Below, one piece after another: positions 52,050-64,000 of a DNA stretch of 64,000 bases; positions within the stretch are counted from its first letter, which is position 1; every line of letters starts with the position of its first letter. This DNA is from Siphonodentalium dalli (lineage: Eukaryota; Mollusca; Scaphopoda; Gadilida; Siphonodentaliidae). The stretch is from positions 1,178,001-1,242,000 of the forward strand of contig CP136064.1 of assembly GCA_032622095.1 (NCBI GenBank). Reading direction: 5' to 3'. Under the pieces are notes generated by a model. It was not told the DNA's origin. It worked only from the letters and a program-made list of their open reading frames with translations, and did no database searches. Position numbers and translations under genes: made by a program.

Positions 52050-55000
52050 ATGGTGGAGTACGGTTGGATATTTTCAATTTTGCGCATGTTTCTCCATACC
52101 GCGCCATGTCAAATCTGCCCATATCCGAATCGGGTTGTCATTTACAATGACTACAGAAAATAAATATCTTCATGTTGGAATGCAAATGTATGTTTAAAGG
52201 AACAGATGTATCTCAACTTAAAGGGACATAAGTAACACAGTCACCAACTTAAAGAGGTGTCTGATTTAGACTGGTTCCATGGTGGAGTACGGTTGGATAT
52301 TTTCTATTTGGCGCATGTTTCTCCATACCGCGCCATGTCAAATCTGGCCCTATCCGATTCGGGTTGTCATTTACAATGACTGCAGAAAATATATATCTTC
52401 ATGGTGGAATGCAAATGTATGTTTAAAGAAACAGATGTATCTCAACTTAAAGGGACATAAGTAGCACAGTCACCAACTTTAAGGGGTATCTGCTATAGAC
52501 TGGTTCCATGGTGGAGTACTGTTGGATATTTTCAATTTGGCGCATGTTTCTCCCTACCGCGCCATGTCAAATCTGGCCATATCCGAATCGGGTTGTCATT
52601 TACAATGACTACAGAAAATAAATATCTTCATGTTGGAAAGCAAATGTATGTTTAAAGGAACAGATGTAACTCAACTTAAAGGGACATAAGTAACACAGTC
52701 ACCAACTTAAAGGGGTATCTGCAATAGACTGGTTCCATGGTGGAGTACGGTTGGATATTTTCAATTTGGCGCATGTTTCTCCATACCGCGCCATGTCAAA
52801 TCTGGCCCTATCCGAATCGGGTTGTCATTTACCATGACTGCAGAAAATATATATCTTCATGGTGGAATGCAAATGTATGTTTAAAGGAACAGATGTATCT
52901 CAACTTAAAGGGACATAAGTAACACCGTCACCAACTTTAAGGGGTATCTGCTATAGACTGGTTACATGGTGGAGTACGGTTGGATATTTTCAATTTTGCG
53001 CATGTTTCTCCATACCGCGCCATGTAAAATCTGGCCATATCCGAATCGGGTTGTCATTTTCAATGACTACAGAAAATAAATATCTTCATGTTGGAATGCA
53101 AATGTATGTTTAAAGGAACAGATGTATCTCAACTTAAAGGGACATAAGTAACACAGTCACCAACTTAAAGGGGTATCTGCTATAGACTGGTTCCATGGTG
53201 GAGTACGGTTGGATATTTTCAATTTGGCGCATGTTTCTCCATACCGCGCCATGTCAAATCTGGCCATATCCGAATCGGGTTGTCATTTACAATGACTGCA
53301 GAAAATATATATCTTCATGGTGGAATGCAAATGTATGTTTAAAGGAACAGATGTATCTCAACTTAAAGGGACATAAGTAACACAGTCACCAACTTAAAGG
53401 GGTATCTGCTATAGACTGGTTCCATGGTGGAGTACGGTTGGATATTTTCAATTTGGCGCATGTTTCTCCATACCGCGCCATGTCAAATCTGGCCATATCC
53501 GAATCGGGTTGTCATTTACCATGACTGCAGAAAATATATATCTTCATGGTGGAATGCAAATGTATGTTTAAAGGAACAGATGTATCTCAACTTAAGGGGA
53601 CATAAGTAACACAGTCACCAACTTTAAGGGGTATCTGCTATAGACTGGTTCCATGATGGAGTACGGTTGGATATTTTCAATTTGGAGCATGTTTCTCCAT
53701 ACCGCGCCATGTCAAATCTGGCCATATCCGAATCGGGTTGTCATTTACAATGACTGCAGAAAATAAATATCTTCATGTTGGAATGCAAATGAATGTTTGA
53801 AGGAACAGATGTATCTCAACTTAAAGGGACATAAGTAACACCGTCACCAACTTTAAGGGGTATCTGCTATAGACTGGTTACATGGTGGAGTACGGTTGGA
53901 TATTTTCAATTTTGCGCATGTTTCTCCATACCGCGCCATGTAAAATCTGGCCATATCCGAATCGGGTTGTCATTTACAATGACTGCAGAAAATAAATATC
54001 TTCATGTTGGAATGCAAATGTATGTTTAAAGGAACAGATGTATCTCAACTTAAAGGGACATAAGTAACACAGTCACCAACTTAAAGAGGTGTCTGATTTA
54101 GACTGGTTCCATGGTGGAGTACGGTTGGATATTTTCTATTTAGCGCATGTTTCTCCATACCGCGCCATGTCAAATCTGGCCATATCCGAATCGGGTTGTC
54201 ATTTACAATGACTACAGAAAATAAATATCTTCATGTTGGAATGCAAATGTATGTTTAGAGGAACAGATGTATCTCAACTTAAAGGGACATAAGTAACACA
54301 GTCACCAACTTTAAGGGGTATCTGCTATAGACTGGTTCCATGGTGGAGTACGGTTGGATATTTACTATTTGGCGCATGTTTCTCCATACCGCGCCATGTC
54401 AAATCTGGCCATATCCGAATCGGGTTGTCATTTACAATGACTACAGAAAATAAATATCTTCATGTTGGAATGCAAATGTATGTTTAAAGGAACAGATGTA
54501 TCTCAACTTAAAGGGACATAAGTAACACAGTCACCAACTTAAAGGGGTATCTGCTATAGACTGGTTCCATGGTGGAGTACGGTTGGATATTTTCAATTTG
54601 GCGCATGTTTCTCCATACCGCGCCATGTCAAATCTGGCCATATCCGAATCGGGTTGTCATTTACAATGACTGCAGAAAATAAATATCTTCATGTTGGAAT
54701 GCAAATGTATGTTTAAAGGAACAGATGTATCTCAACTTAAAGGAACATAAGTAACACAGTCACCAACTTAAAGAGGTGTCTGATTTAGACTGGTTCCATG
54801 GTGGAGTACGGTTGGATATTTTCTATTTGGCGCATGTTTCTCCATACCGCGCCATGTCAAATCTGGCCATATCCGAATCGGGTTGTCATTTACAATGACT
54901 ACAGAAAATAAATATCTTCATGTTGGAATGCAAATGTATGTTTAAAGGAACAGATGTATCTCAACTTAAAGGGACATAAGTAACACAGTCACCAACTTTA

Positions 55001-56400
55001 AGGGGTATCTGCTATAGACTGGTTCCATGGTGGAGTACGGTTGGATATTTTCTATTTGGCGCATGTTTCTCCATACTGCGCCATGTCAAATCTGGCCATA
55101 TCCGAATCGGGTTGTCATTTACAATGACTACAGAAAATAAATATCTTCATGTTGGAATGCAAATGTATGTTTAAAGAAACAGATGTATCTCAACTTAAAG
55201 GGACATAAGTAACACAGTCACCAACTTTAAGGGGTATCTGCTATAGACTGGTTCCATGGTGGAGTACTGTTGGATATTTTCAATTTGGCGCATGTTTCTC
55301 CCTACCGCGCCATGTCAAATCTGGCCATATCCGAATCGGGTTGTCATTTACAATGACTACAGAAAATAAATATCTTCATGTTGGAATGCAAATGTATGTT
55401 TAAAGGAACAGATGTATCTCAACTTAAAGGGACATAAGTAACACAGTCACCAACTTAAAGGGGTATCTGCTATAGACTGGTTCCATGGTGGAGTACGGTT
55501 GGATATTTTCAATTTGGCGCATGTTTCTCCATACCGCGCCATGTCAAATCTGGCCATATCCGAATCGGGTTGTCATTTACAATGACTGCAGAAAATATAT
55601 ATCTTCATGGTGGAATGCAAATGTATGTTTAAAGGAACAGATGTATCTCAACTTAAAGGGACATAAGTAACACAGTCACCAACTTAAAGGGGTATCTGCT
55701 ATAGACTGGTTCCATGGTGGAGTACTGTTGGATATTTTCAATTTGGCGCATGTTTCTCCCTACCGCGCCATGTCAAATCTGGCCATATCCGAATCGGGTT
55801 GTCATTTACAATGACTACAGAAAATAAATATCTTCATGTTGGAATGCAAATGTATGTTTAAAGGAACAGATGTATCTCAACTTAAAGGGACATAAGTAAC
55901 ACAGTCACCAACTTAAAGGGGTATCTGCTATAGACTGGTTCCATGGTGGAGTACGGTTGGATATTTTCAATTTGGCTCATGTTTCTCCATACCGCGCCAT
56001 GTCAAATCTGGCCCTATCCGAATCGGGTTGTCATTTACAATGACTGCAGAAAATATATATCTTCATGGTGGAATGCAAATGTATGTTTAAAGGAACAGAT
56101 GTATCTCAACTTAAAGGGACATAAGTAACACAGTCACCAACTTTAAGGGGTATCTGCTATAGACTGGTTCCATGGTGGAGTACGGTTGGATATTTTCAAT
56201 TTGGCGCATGTTTCTCCATACCGCGCCATGTCAAATCTGGCCATATCCGAATCGGGTTGTCATTTACAATGACTGCAGAAATTATATATCTTCATGTTGG
56301 AATGCAAATGTATGTTTAAAGGAACAGATGTATCTCAACTTAAAGGGACATAAGTAACACAGTCACCAATATTAAGGGGTATCTGCTATAGACTGGTTCC
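52050..56400 (+). repeat. 19-monomer HOR, copy 2 (4351 bp)
   Basis: It follows 47699-52049 unit by unit, including gtaactcaac in the J/O hybrid (near 52669), ccatgatgg in K, ttggctcatg and gaaattatatatc. The last tail is aatattaagg rather than actttaagg, and F-G-H follow. The duplication therefore ends in that tail. Confidence 0.92.
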
Positions 56401-57316
56401 ATGGTGGAGTACGGTTGGATATTTTCAATTTGGCGCATGTTTCTCCATATCGCGCCATGTCAAATCTGGCCATATCCGAATCGGGTTGTCATTTACAATG
56501 ACTGCAGAAAATATATATCTTCATGTTGGAATGCAAATGTATGTTTAAAGGAACAGATGTATCTCAACTTAAAGGGACATAAGTAACACCGTCACCAACT
56601 TTAAGGGGTATCTGCTATAGACTGGTTACATGGTGGAGTACGGTTGGATATTTGCAATTTTGCGCATGTTTCTCCATACCGCGACATGTCAAATCTGGCC
56701 ATATCCGAATCGGGTTGTCATTTACATTGACTGCAGAAAATATATATCTTCATGTTGGAATGCAAATGTATGTTTAAAGGAACAGATGTATCTCAATTTA
56801 AAGGGACATAAGTAACATAGTCACCAACTTTAAGGGGTATCTGCTATAGACTGGTTACATGGTGGAGTACGGTTGGATATTTTCAATTTTGCGCATGTTT
56901 CTCCATACCGCGCCATGTCAAATCTGGCCATATCCGAATCGGGTTGTCATTTACAATGACTGCAGAAAATAAATATCTTCATGTTGGAATGCAAATGTAT
57001 GTTTAAAGGAACAGATGTATCTCAACTTAAAGGGACATAAGTAACACAGTCACCAACTTTAAGGGGTATCTGCTATAGACTGGTTCCATGGTGGAGTACG
57101 GTTGGATATTTTCAATTTGGTGCATGTTTTTCCATACCGCGCCATGTCAAATCTGGCCATATCCGAATCGGGTTGTCATTTACAATGACTACAGAAAATA
57201 AATATCTTCATGTTGGAAAGCAAATGTATGTTTAAAGGAACAGATGTATCTCAACTTAAAGGGACATAAGTAACACAGTCACCAACTTAAAGGGGTATCT
57301 GCAATAGACTGGTTCC
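56401..57316 (+). repeat. Four-monomer segment F-G-H-O
   Basis: G at 56630 carries two changes that mark the rest of the window: ttacattgac and ctcaatttaaagg. It also has a private aacatagtc. H at 56859 has ctggcca and the closed taaata with gcag. This four-unit string is the closing part of the 12-mer that follows. Confidence 0.9.
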
Positions 57317-59835
57317 ATGGTGGAGTACGGTTGGATATTTTCAATTTGGCGCATGTTTCTCCATACCGCGCCATGTCAAATCTGGCCATATCCGAATCGG
57401 GTTGTCATTTACAATGACTGCAGAAAATATATATCTTCATGGTGGAATGCAAATGTATGTTTAAAGGAACAGATGTATCTCAACTTAAAGGGACATAAGT
57501 AACACAGTCACCAACTTAAAGGGGTATCTGCTATAGACTGGTTCCATGGTGGAGTACGGTTGGATATTTTCAATTTGGTGCATGTTTCTCCATACCGCGC
57601 CATGTCAAATCTGGCCATATCCGAATCGGGTTGTCATTTACAATGACTACAGAAAATAAATATCTTCATGTTGGAATGCAAATGTATGTTTAAAGAAACA
57701 GATGTATCTCAACTTAAAGGGACATAAGTAACACAGTCACCAACTTTAAGGGGTATCTGCTATAGACTGGTTCCATGGTGGAGTACTGTTGCATATTTTC
57801 AATTTGGCGCATGTTTTTCCATACCGCGCCATGTCAAATCTGGCCATATCCGAATCGGGTTGTCATTTTCAATGACTACAGAAAATAAATATCTTCATGT
57901 TGGAATGCAAATGTATGTTTAAAGGAACAGATGTATCTCAACTTAAAGGGACATAAGTAACACAGTCACCAACTTAAAGGGGTATCTGCTATAGACAGGT
58001 TCCATGGTGGAGTACGGTTGGATATTTTCAATTTGGCGCATGTTTCTCCATACCGCGCCATGTCAAATCTGGCCCTATCCGAATCGGGTTGTCATTTACC
58101 ATGACTGCAGAAAATATATATCTTCATGGTGGAATGCAAATGTATGTTTAAAGGAACAGATGTATCTCAACTTAAAGGGACATAAGTAACACCGTCACCA
58201 ACTTTAAGGGGTATCTGCTATAGACTGGTTACATGGTGGAGTACGGTTGGATATTTTCAATTTTGCGCATGTTTCTCCATACCGCGCCATGTAAAATCTG
58301 GCCATATCCGAATCGGGTTGTCATTTTCAATGACTACAGAAAATAAATATCTTCATGTTGGAATGCAAATGTATGTTTAAAGGAACAGATGTATCTCAAC
58401 TTAAAGGGACATAAGTAACACAGTCACCAACTTAAAGGGGTATCTGCTATAGACTGGTTCCATGGTGGAGTACTGTTGGATATTTTCAATTTGGCGCATG
58501 TTTCTCCCTACCGCGCCATGTCAAATCTGGCCATATCCGAATCGGGTTGTCATTTACAATGACTACAGAAAATAAATATCTTCATGTTGGAATGCAAATG
58601 TATGTTTAAAGGAACAGATGTATCTCAACTTAAAGGGACATAAGTAACACAGTCACCAACTTAAAGGGGTATCTGCTATAGACTGGTTCCATGGTGGAGT
58701 ACGGTTGGATATTTTCAATTTGGCGCATGTTTCTCCATACCGCGCCATGTCAAATCTGGCCCTATCCGAATCGGGTTGTCATTTACAATGACTGCAGAAA
58801 ATATATATCTTCATGGTGGAATGCAAATGTATGTTTAAAGGAACAGATGTATCTCAACTTAAAGGGACATAAGTAACACAGTCACCAACTTTAAGGGGTA
58901 TCTGCTATAGACTGGTTCCATGGTGGAGTACGGTTGGATATTTTCAATTTGGCGCATGTTTCTCCATACCGCGCCATGTCAAATCTGGCCATATCCGAAT
59001 CGGGTTGTCATTTACAATGACTGCAGAAATTATATATCTTCATGTTGGAATGCAAATGTATGTTTAAAGGAACAGATGTATCTCAACTTAAAGGGACATA
59101 AGTAACACAGTCACCAATATTAAGGGGTATCTGCTATAGACTGGTTCCATGGTGGAGTACGGTTGGATATTTTCAATTTGGCGCATGTTTCTCCATATCG
59201 CGCCATGTCAAATCTGGCCATATCCGAATCGGGTTGTCATTTACATTGACTGCAGAAAATATATATCTTCATGTTGGAATGCAAATGTATGTTTAAAGGA
59301 ACAGATGTATCTCAATTTAAAGGGACATAAGTAACACAGTCACCAACTTTAAGGGGTATCTGCTATAGACTGGTTACATGGTGGAGTACGGTTGGATATT
59401 TTCAATTTTGCGCATGTTTCTCCATACCGCGCCATGTCAAATCTGGCCATATCCGAATCGGGTTGTCATTTACAATGACTGCAGAAAATAAATATCTTCA
59501 TGTTGGAATGCAAATGTATGTTTAAAGGAACAGATGTATCTCAACTTAAAGGGACATAAGTAACACAGTCACCAACTTTAAGGGGTATCTGCTATAGACT
59601 GGTTCCATGGTGGAGTACGGTTGGATATTTTCAATTTGGTGCATGTTTTTCCATACCGCGCCATGTCAAATCTGGCCATATCCGAATCGGGTTGTCATTT
59701 ACAATGACTACAGAAAATAAATATCTTCATGTTGGAAAGCAAATGTATGTTTAAAGGAACAGATGTATCTCAACTTAAAGGGACATAAGTAACACAGTCA
59801 CCAACTTAAAGGGGTATCTGCAATAGACTGGTTCC
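57317..59835 (+). repeat. 11-monomer HOR with fused F/G (2519 bp)
   Basis: Order: A-B-R-C-D-J-S-E(variant)-(F/G hybrid)-H-O. R (gttgcata, tttttcc, tttcaatg) was last seen at 6946. C is preceded by a private gacaggttcc near 57994, which recurs at 60513 and 63261. It is one monomer shorter than the next copy because F and G are fused. Confidence 0.93.
59149..59377 (+). repeat. F/G hybrid monomer
   Basis: The 5' part has F's catatcgcg and its intact gcgccatg, and lacks G's tttgcaatttt. The 3' part has G's ttacattgac and ctcaatttaaagg. F and G are separate neighbours at 56401/56630 and 61668/61897. The crossover lies between about positions 55 and 97 of the monomer, and exactly one repeat length is lost. 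Confidence 0.93.
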
Positions 59836-62583
59836 ATGGTGGAGTACGGTTGGATATTTTCAATTTGGCGCATGTTTCTCCATACCGCGCCATGTCAAAT
59901 CTGGCCATATCCGAATCGGGTTGTCATTTACAATGACTGCAGAAAATATATATCTTCATGGTGGAATGCAAATGTATGTTTAAAGGAACAGATGTATCTC
60001 AACTTAAAGGGACATAAGTAACACAGTCACCAACTTAAAGGGGTATCTGCTATAGACTGGTTCCATGGTGGAGTACGGTTGGATATTTTCAATTTGGTGC
60101 ATGTTTCTCCATACCGCGCCATGTCAAATCTGGCCATATCCGAATCGGGTTGTCATTTACAATGACTACAGAAAATAAATATCTTCATGTTGGAATGCAA
60201 ATGTATGTTTAAAGAAACAGATGTATCTCAACTTAAAGGGACATAAGTAACACAGTCACCAACTTTAAGGGGTATCTGCTATAGACTGGTTCCATGGTGG
60301 AGTACTGTTGCATATTTTCAATTTGGCGCATGTTTTTCCATACCGCGCCATGTCAAATCTGGCCATATCCGAATCGGGTTGTCATTTTCAATGACTACAG
60401 AAAATAAATATCTTCATGTTGGAATGCAAATGTATGTTTAAAGGAACAGATGTATCTCAACTTAAAGGGACATAAGTAACACAGTCACCAACTTAAAGGG
60501 GTATCTGCTATAGACAGGTTCCATGGTGGAGTACGGTTGGATATTTTCAATTTGGCGCATGTTTCTCCATACCGCGCCATGTCAAATCTGGCCCTATCCG
60601 AATCGGGTTGTCATTTACCATGACTGCAGAAAATATATATCTTCATGGTGGAATGCAAATGTATGTTTAAAGGAACAGATGTATCTCAACTTAAAGGGAC
60701 ATAAGTAACACCGTCACCAACTTTAAGGGGTATCTGCTATAGACTGGTTACATGGTGGAGTACGGTTGGATATTTTCAATTTTGCGCATGTTTCTCCATA
60801 CCGCGCCATGTAAAATCTGGCCATATCCGAATCGGGTTGTCATTTTCAATGACTACAGAAAATAAATATCTTCATGTTGGAATGCAAATGTATGTTTAAA
60901 GGAACAGATGTATCTCAACTTAAAGGGACATAAGTAACACAGTCACCAACTTAAAGGGGTATCTGCTATAGACTGGTTCCATGGTGGAGTACTGTTGGAT
61001 ATTTTCAATTTGGCGCATGTTTCTCCCTACCGCGCCATGTCAAATCTGGCCATATCCGAATCGGGTTGTCATTTACAATGACTACAGAAAATAAATATCT
61101 TCATGTTGGAATGCAAATGTATGTTTAAAGGAACAGATGTATCTCAACTTAAAGGGACATAAGTAACACAGTCACCAACTTAAAGGGGTATCTGCTATAG
61201 ACTGGTTCCATGGTGGAGTACGGTTGGATATTTTCAATTTGGCGCATGTTTCTCCATACCGCGCCATGTCAAATCTGGCCCTATCCGAATCGGGTTGTCA
61301 TTTACAATGACTGCAGAAAATATATATCTTCATGGTGGAATGCAAATGTATGTTTAAAGGAACAGATGTATCTCAACTTAAAGGGACATAAGTAACACAG
61401 TCACCAACTTTAAGGGGTATCTGCTATAGACTGGTTCCATGGTGGAGTACGGTTGGATATTTTCAATTTGGCGCATGTTTCTCCATACCGCGCCATGTCA
61501 AATCTGGCCATATCCGAATCGGGTTGTCATTTACAATGACTGCAGAAATTATATATCTTCATGTTGGAATGCAAATGTATGTTTAAAGGAACAGATGTAT
61601 CTCAACTTAAAGGGACATAAGTAACACAGTCACCAATATTAAGGGGTATCTGCTATAGACTGGTTCCATGGTGGAGTACGGTTGGATATTTTCAATTTGG
61701 CGCATGTTTCTCCATATCGCGCCATGTCAAATCTGGCCATATCCGAATCGGGTTGTCATTTACAATGACTGCAGAAAATATATATCTTCATGTTGGAATG
61801 CAAATGTATGTTTAAAGGAACAGATGTATCTCAACTTAAAGGGACATAAGTAACACCATCACCAACTTTAAGGGGTATCTGCTATAGACTGGTTACATGG
61901 TGGAGTACGGTTGGATATTTGCAATTTTGCGCATGTTTCTCCATACCGCGACATGTCAAATCTGGCCATATCCGAATCGGGTTGTCATTTACATTGACTG
62001 CAGAAAATATATATCTTCATGTTGGAATGCAAATGTATGTTTAAAGGAACAGATGTATCTCAATTTAAAGGGACATAAGTAACACAGTCACCAACTTTAA
62101 GGGGTATCTGCTATAGACTGGTTACATGGTGGAGTACGGTTGGATATTTTCAATTTTGCGCATGTTTCTCCATACCGCGCCATGTCAAATCTGGCCATAT
62201 CCGAATCGGGTTGTCATTTACAATGACTGCAGAAAATAAATATCTTCATGTTGGAATGCAAATGTATGTTTAAAGGAACAGATGTATCTCAACTTAAAGG
62301 GACATAAGTAACACAGTCACCAACTTTAAGGGGTATCTGCTATAGACTGGTTCCATGGTGGAGTACGGTTGGATATTTTCAATTTGGTGCATGTTTTTCC
62401 ATACCGCGCCATGTCAAATCTGGCCATATCCGAATCGGGTTGTCATTTACAATGACTACAGAAAATAAATATCTTCATGTTGGAAAGCAAATGTATGTTT
62501 AAAGGAACAGATGTATCTCAACTTAAAGGGACATAAGTAACACAGTCACCAACTTAAAGGGGTATCTGCAATAGACTGGTTCC
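59836..62583 (+). repeat. 12-monomer HOR, full copy (2748 bp)
   Basis: Order: A-B-R-C-D-J-S-E(variant)-F-G-H-O, with F and G separate. F's tail here reads aacaccatcacc near 61855 where other F tails read aacaccgtcacc. Otherwise it matches the 11-mer before it at nearly every diagnostic site. Confidence 0.93.
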
Positions 62584-64000
62584 ATGGTGGAGTACGGTTG
62601 GATATTTTCAATTTGGCGCATGTTTCTCCATACCGCGCCATGTCAAATCTGGCCATATCCGAATCGGGTTGTCATTTACAATGACTGCAGAAAATATATA
62701 TCTTCATGGTGGAATGCAAATGTATGTTTAAAGGAACAGATGTATCTCAACTTAAAGGGACATAAGTAACACAGTCACCAACTTAAAGGGGTATCTGCTA
62801 TAGACTGGTTCCATGGTGGAGTACGGTTGGATATTTTCAATTTGGTGCATGTTTCTCCATACCGCGCCATGTCAAATCTGGCCATATCCGAATCGGGTTG
62901 TCATTTACAATGACTACAGAAAATAAATATCTTCATGTTGGAATGCAAATGTATGTTTAAAGAAACAGATGTATCTCAACTTAAAGGGACATAAGTAACA
63001 CAGTCACCAACTTTAAGGGGTATCTGCTATAGACTGGTTCCATGGTGGAGTACTGTTGCATATTTTCAATTTGGCGCATGTTTTTCCATACCGCGCCATG
63101 TCAAATCTGGCCATATCCGAATCGGGTTGTCATTTTCAATGACTACAGAAAATAAATATCTTCATGTTGGAATGCAAATGTATGTTTAAAGGAACAGATG
63201 TATCTCAACTTAAAGGGACATAAGTAACACAGTCACCAACTTAAAGGGGTATCTGCTATAGACAGGTTCCATGGTGGAGTACGGTTGGATATTTTCAATT
63301 TGGCGCATGTTTCTCCATACCGCGCCATGTCAAATCTGGCCCTATCCGAATCGGGTTGTCATTTACCATGACTGCAGAAAATATATATCTTCATGGTGGA
63401 ATGCAAATGTATGTTTAAAGGAACAGATGTATCTCAACTTAAAGGGACATAAGTAACACCGTCACCAACTTTAAGGGGTATCTGCTATAGACTGGTTACA
63501 TGGTGGAGTACGGTTGGATATTTTCAATTTTGCGCATGTTTCTCCATACCGCGCCATGTAAAATCTGGCCATATCCGAATCGGGTTGTCATTTTCAATGA
63601 CTACAGAAAATAAATATCTTCATGTTGGAATGCAAATGTATGTTTAAAGGAACAGATGTATCTCAACTTAAAGGGACATAAGTAACACAGTCACCAACTT
63701 AAAGGGGTATCTGCTATAGACTGGTTCCATGGTGGAGTACGGTTGGATATTTTCAATTTGGCGCATGTTTCTCCATACCGCGCCATGTCAAATCTGGCCA
63801 TATCCGAATCGGGTTGTCATTTACAATGACTGCAGAAAATATATATCTTCATGGTGGAATGCAAATGTATGTTTAAAGGAACAGATGTATCTCAACTTAA
63901 AGGGACATAAGTAACACAGTCACCAACTTAAAGGGGTATCTGCTATAGACTGGTTCCATGGTGGAGTACGGTTGGATATTTTCAATTTGGCGCATGTTTC
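62584..64000 (+). repeat. Third copy of the 12-mer, cut by the window edge
   Basis: Order: A-B-R-C-D-A, then 43 bases of a further unit (63958-64000). The sixth unit (63729) is A, not the J expected from the two copies before. This copy therefore changes class after D, resembling the A-B-C-D-A order of 40142. Truncation prevents following it further. Confidence 0.9.
63958..64000 (+). repeat. Partial monomer, 5' end only, cut by the window edge
   Basis: The first 43 positions match the reference A unit exactly. The array clearly continues beyond the window. Confidence 0.95.

Larger units (their letters stand above)
1..64000 (+). repeat. 229-bp satellite DNA array filling the whole window
   Basis: The same roughly 229-bp unit recurs head to tail from the first base to the last. 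Phasing on the CCATGG at the monomer boundary gives 279 complete units between 73 and 63957. The arithmetic closes exactly after allowing for six small indels (one +3, one -1, four -2). No unit is inverted and no foreign sequence interrupts the array. Copies differ by a limited set of recurring substitutions that define subfamilies, and these are arranged in higher-order repeats. Long, homogeneous, same-strand arrays with higher-order structure are typical of eukaryotic centromeric or heterochromatic satellites. The chromosomal position is inferred, and I do not recognise the monomer family. Confidence 0.98.

Noticed and set aside
992-63914. About 128 copies of a 61-residue open frame on the + strand as a gene family
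   Set aside because: The frame is a by-product of the satellite. It sits at the same phase in each unit, is closed by one recurrent base in most of the other copies, cannot read through because 229 is not divisible by three, and shows unconstrained amino-acid changes.
1-64000. CRISPR array or other prokaryotic repeat system
   Set aside because: There is no alternation of short identical repeats with unique spacers. The full 229 bp is conserved, variation is shared between units, and no cas-like gene is present.
1-64000. Transposon or retroelement insertion, telomere repeat, rDNA or tRNA gene
   Set aside because: The monomer phase is unbroken apart from six indels of one to three bases, so there is no room for an insertion. 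No telomeric or rRNA-like motif was seen.

Overview
The window is one uninterrupted head-to-tail satellite DNA array. By eye it holds 279 complete copies of a 229-bp monomer (first base of each copy taken as the A of its NcoI-like CCATGG, from 73 to 63957), plus a 72-bp partial at the left edge and a 43-bp partial at the right edge. All copies lie in the same orientation. I found no transposon, RNA gene, CRISPR array or credible protein-coding gene. A 64-kb homogeneous tandem array with chromosome-satellite architecture indicates a eukaryotic nuclear genome, from a centromeric, pericentromeric or other heterochromatic block. I do not recognise the monomer and cannot name the species. The reference monomer (4198-4426) is about 40% G+C.

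The monomers differ by a limited set of diagnostic substitutions, which I use to sort them into lettered subfamilies. Read as a string of letters, the array is a patchwork of higher-order repeats (HORs) whose period changes along the window: 13-mers (2595-8548), a 9-mer and a 6-monomer block (9694-13128), 14-mers (11984-18395), a 10-mer (18396-20685), 12-mers (22060-27554), a different 12-mer in three copies (28929-37164), a 13-mer (37165-40141) expanded into a 24-mer (40142-51133), an overlapping 19-mer pair (47699-56400), and an 11/12-mer series (57317 to the end). The left edge and the right half share multi-monomer modules that the middle lacks.

The most informative structures are hybrid monomers whose two parents are adjacent elsewhere in the array (59149, 42661, 30759), a mosaic monomer with alternating parental markers (14274, 17480), and rare indels that mark block duplication (the 2-bp loss near 29801, 32545 and 35291). 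These are sequence-level signatures of unequal exchange or replication slippage in register, plus conversion-like patchwork. About 128 monomers contain a 61-codon open frame, switched on or off mainly by one base (position 114, TAT or TAA). I regard it as non-coding, because 229 is not a multiple of three and more than half of the copies are closed.

Subfamily key (position 1 = A of ATG): A reference; B ttggtgca plus aaagaaac; C ccctatcc plus ttaccatg; D gttacatgg, ttttgcgca, gtaaaat, tttcaatg; D2 as D but ttacaatg and gcag; E catgttgg with the open tatata; F E with catatcgcg; G tttgcaatttt plus gcgacatg; H gttacatgg plus ttttgcgca, usually ctgccca; I ttctattt plus ccgattcgg plus tagcac; J gtactgttgg plus ccctacc; K ttggagcatg plus tttgaagg; L ttctatttagcgca plus tttagagg; M tttactatttgg; N like A but with the closed taaata; O ttggtgca with tttttcc and ggaaagcaa; P ttctatttgg with tacag; Q ttctattt plus actgcgcc; R gttgcata plus tttttcc; S A with ccctatcc; T gcgcaatg plus aaacggaca; U gttacatgg plus aattatgcgca; X tttttaatttagcgca.
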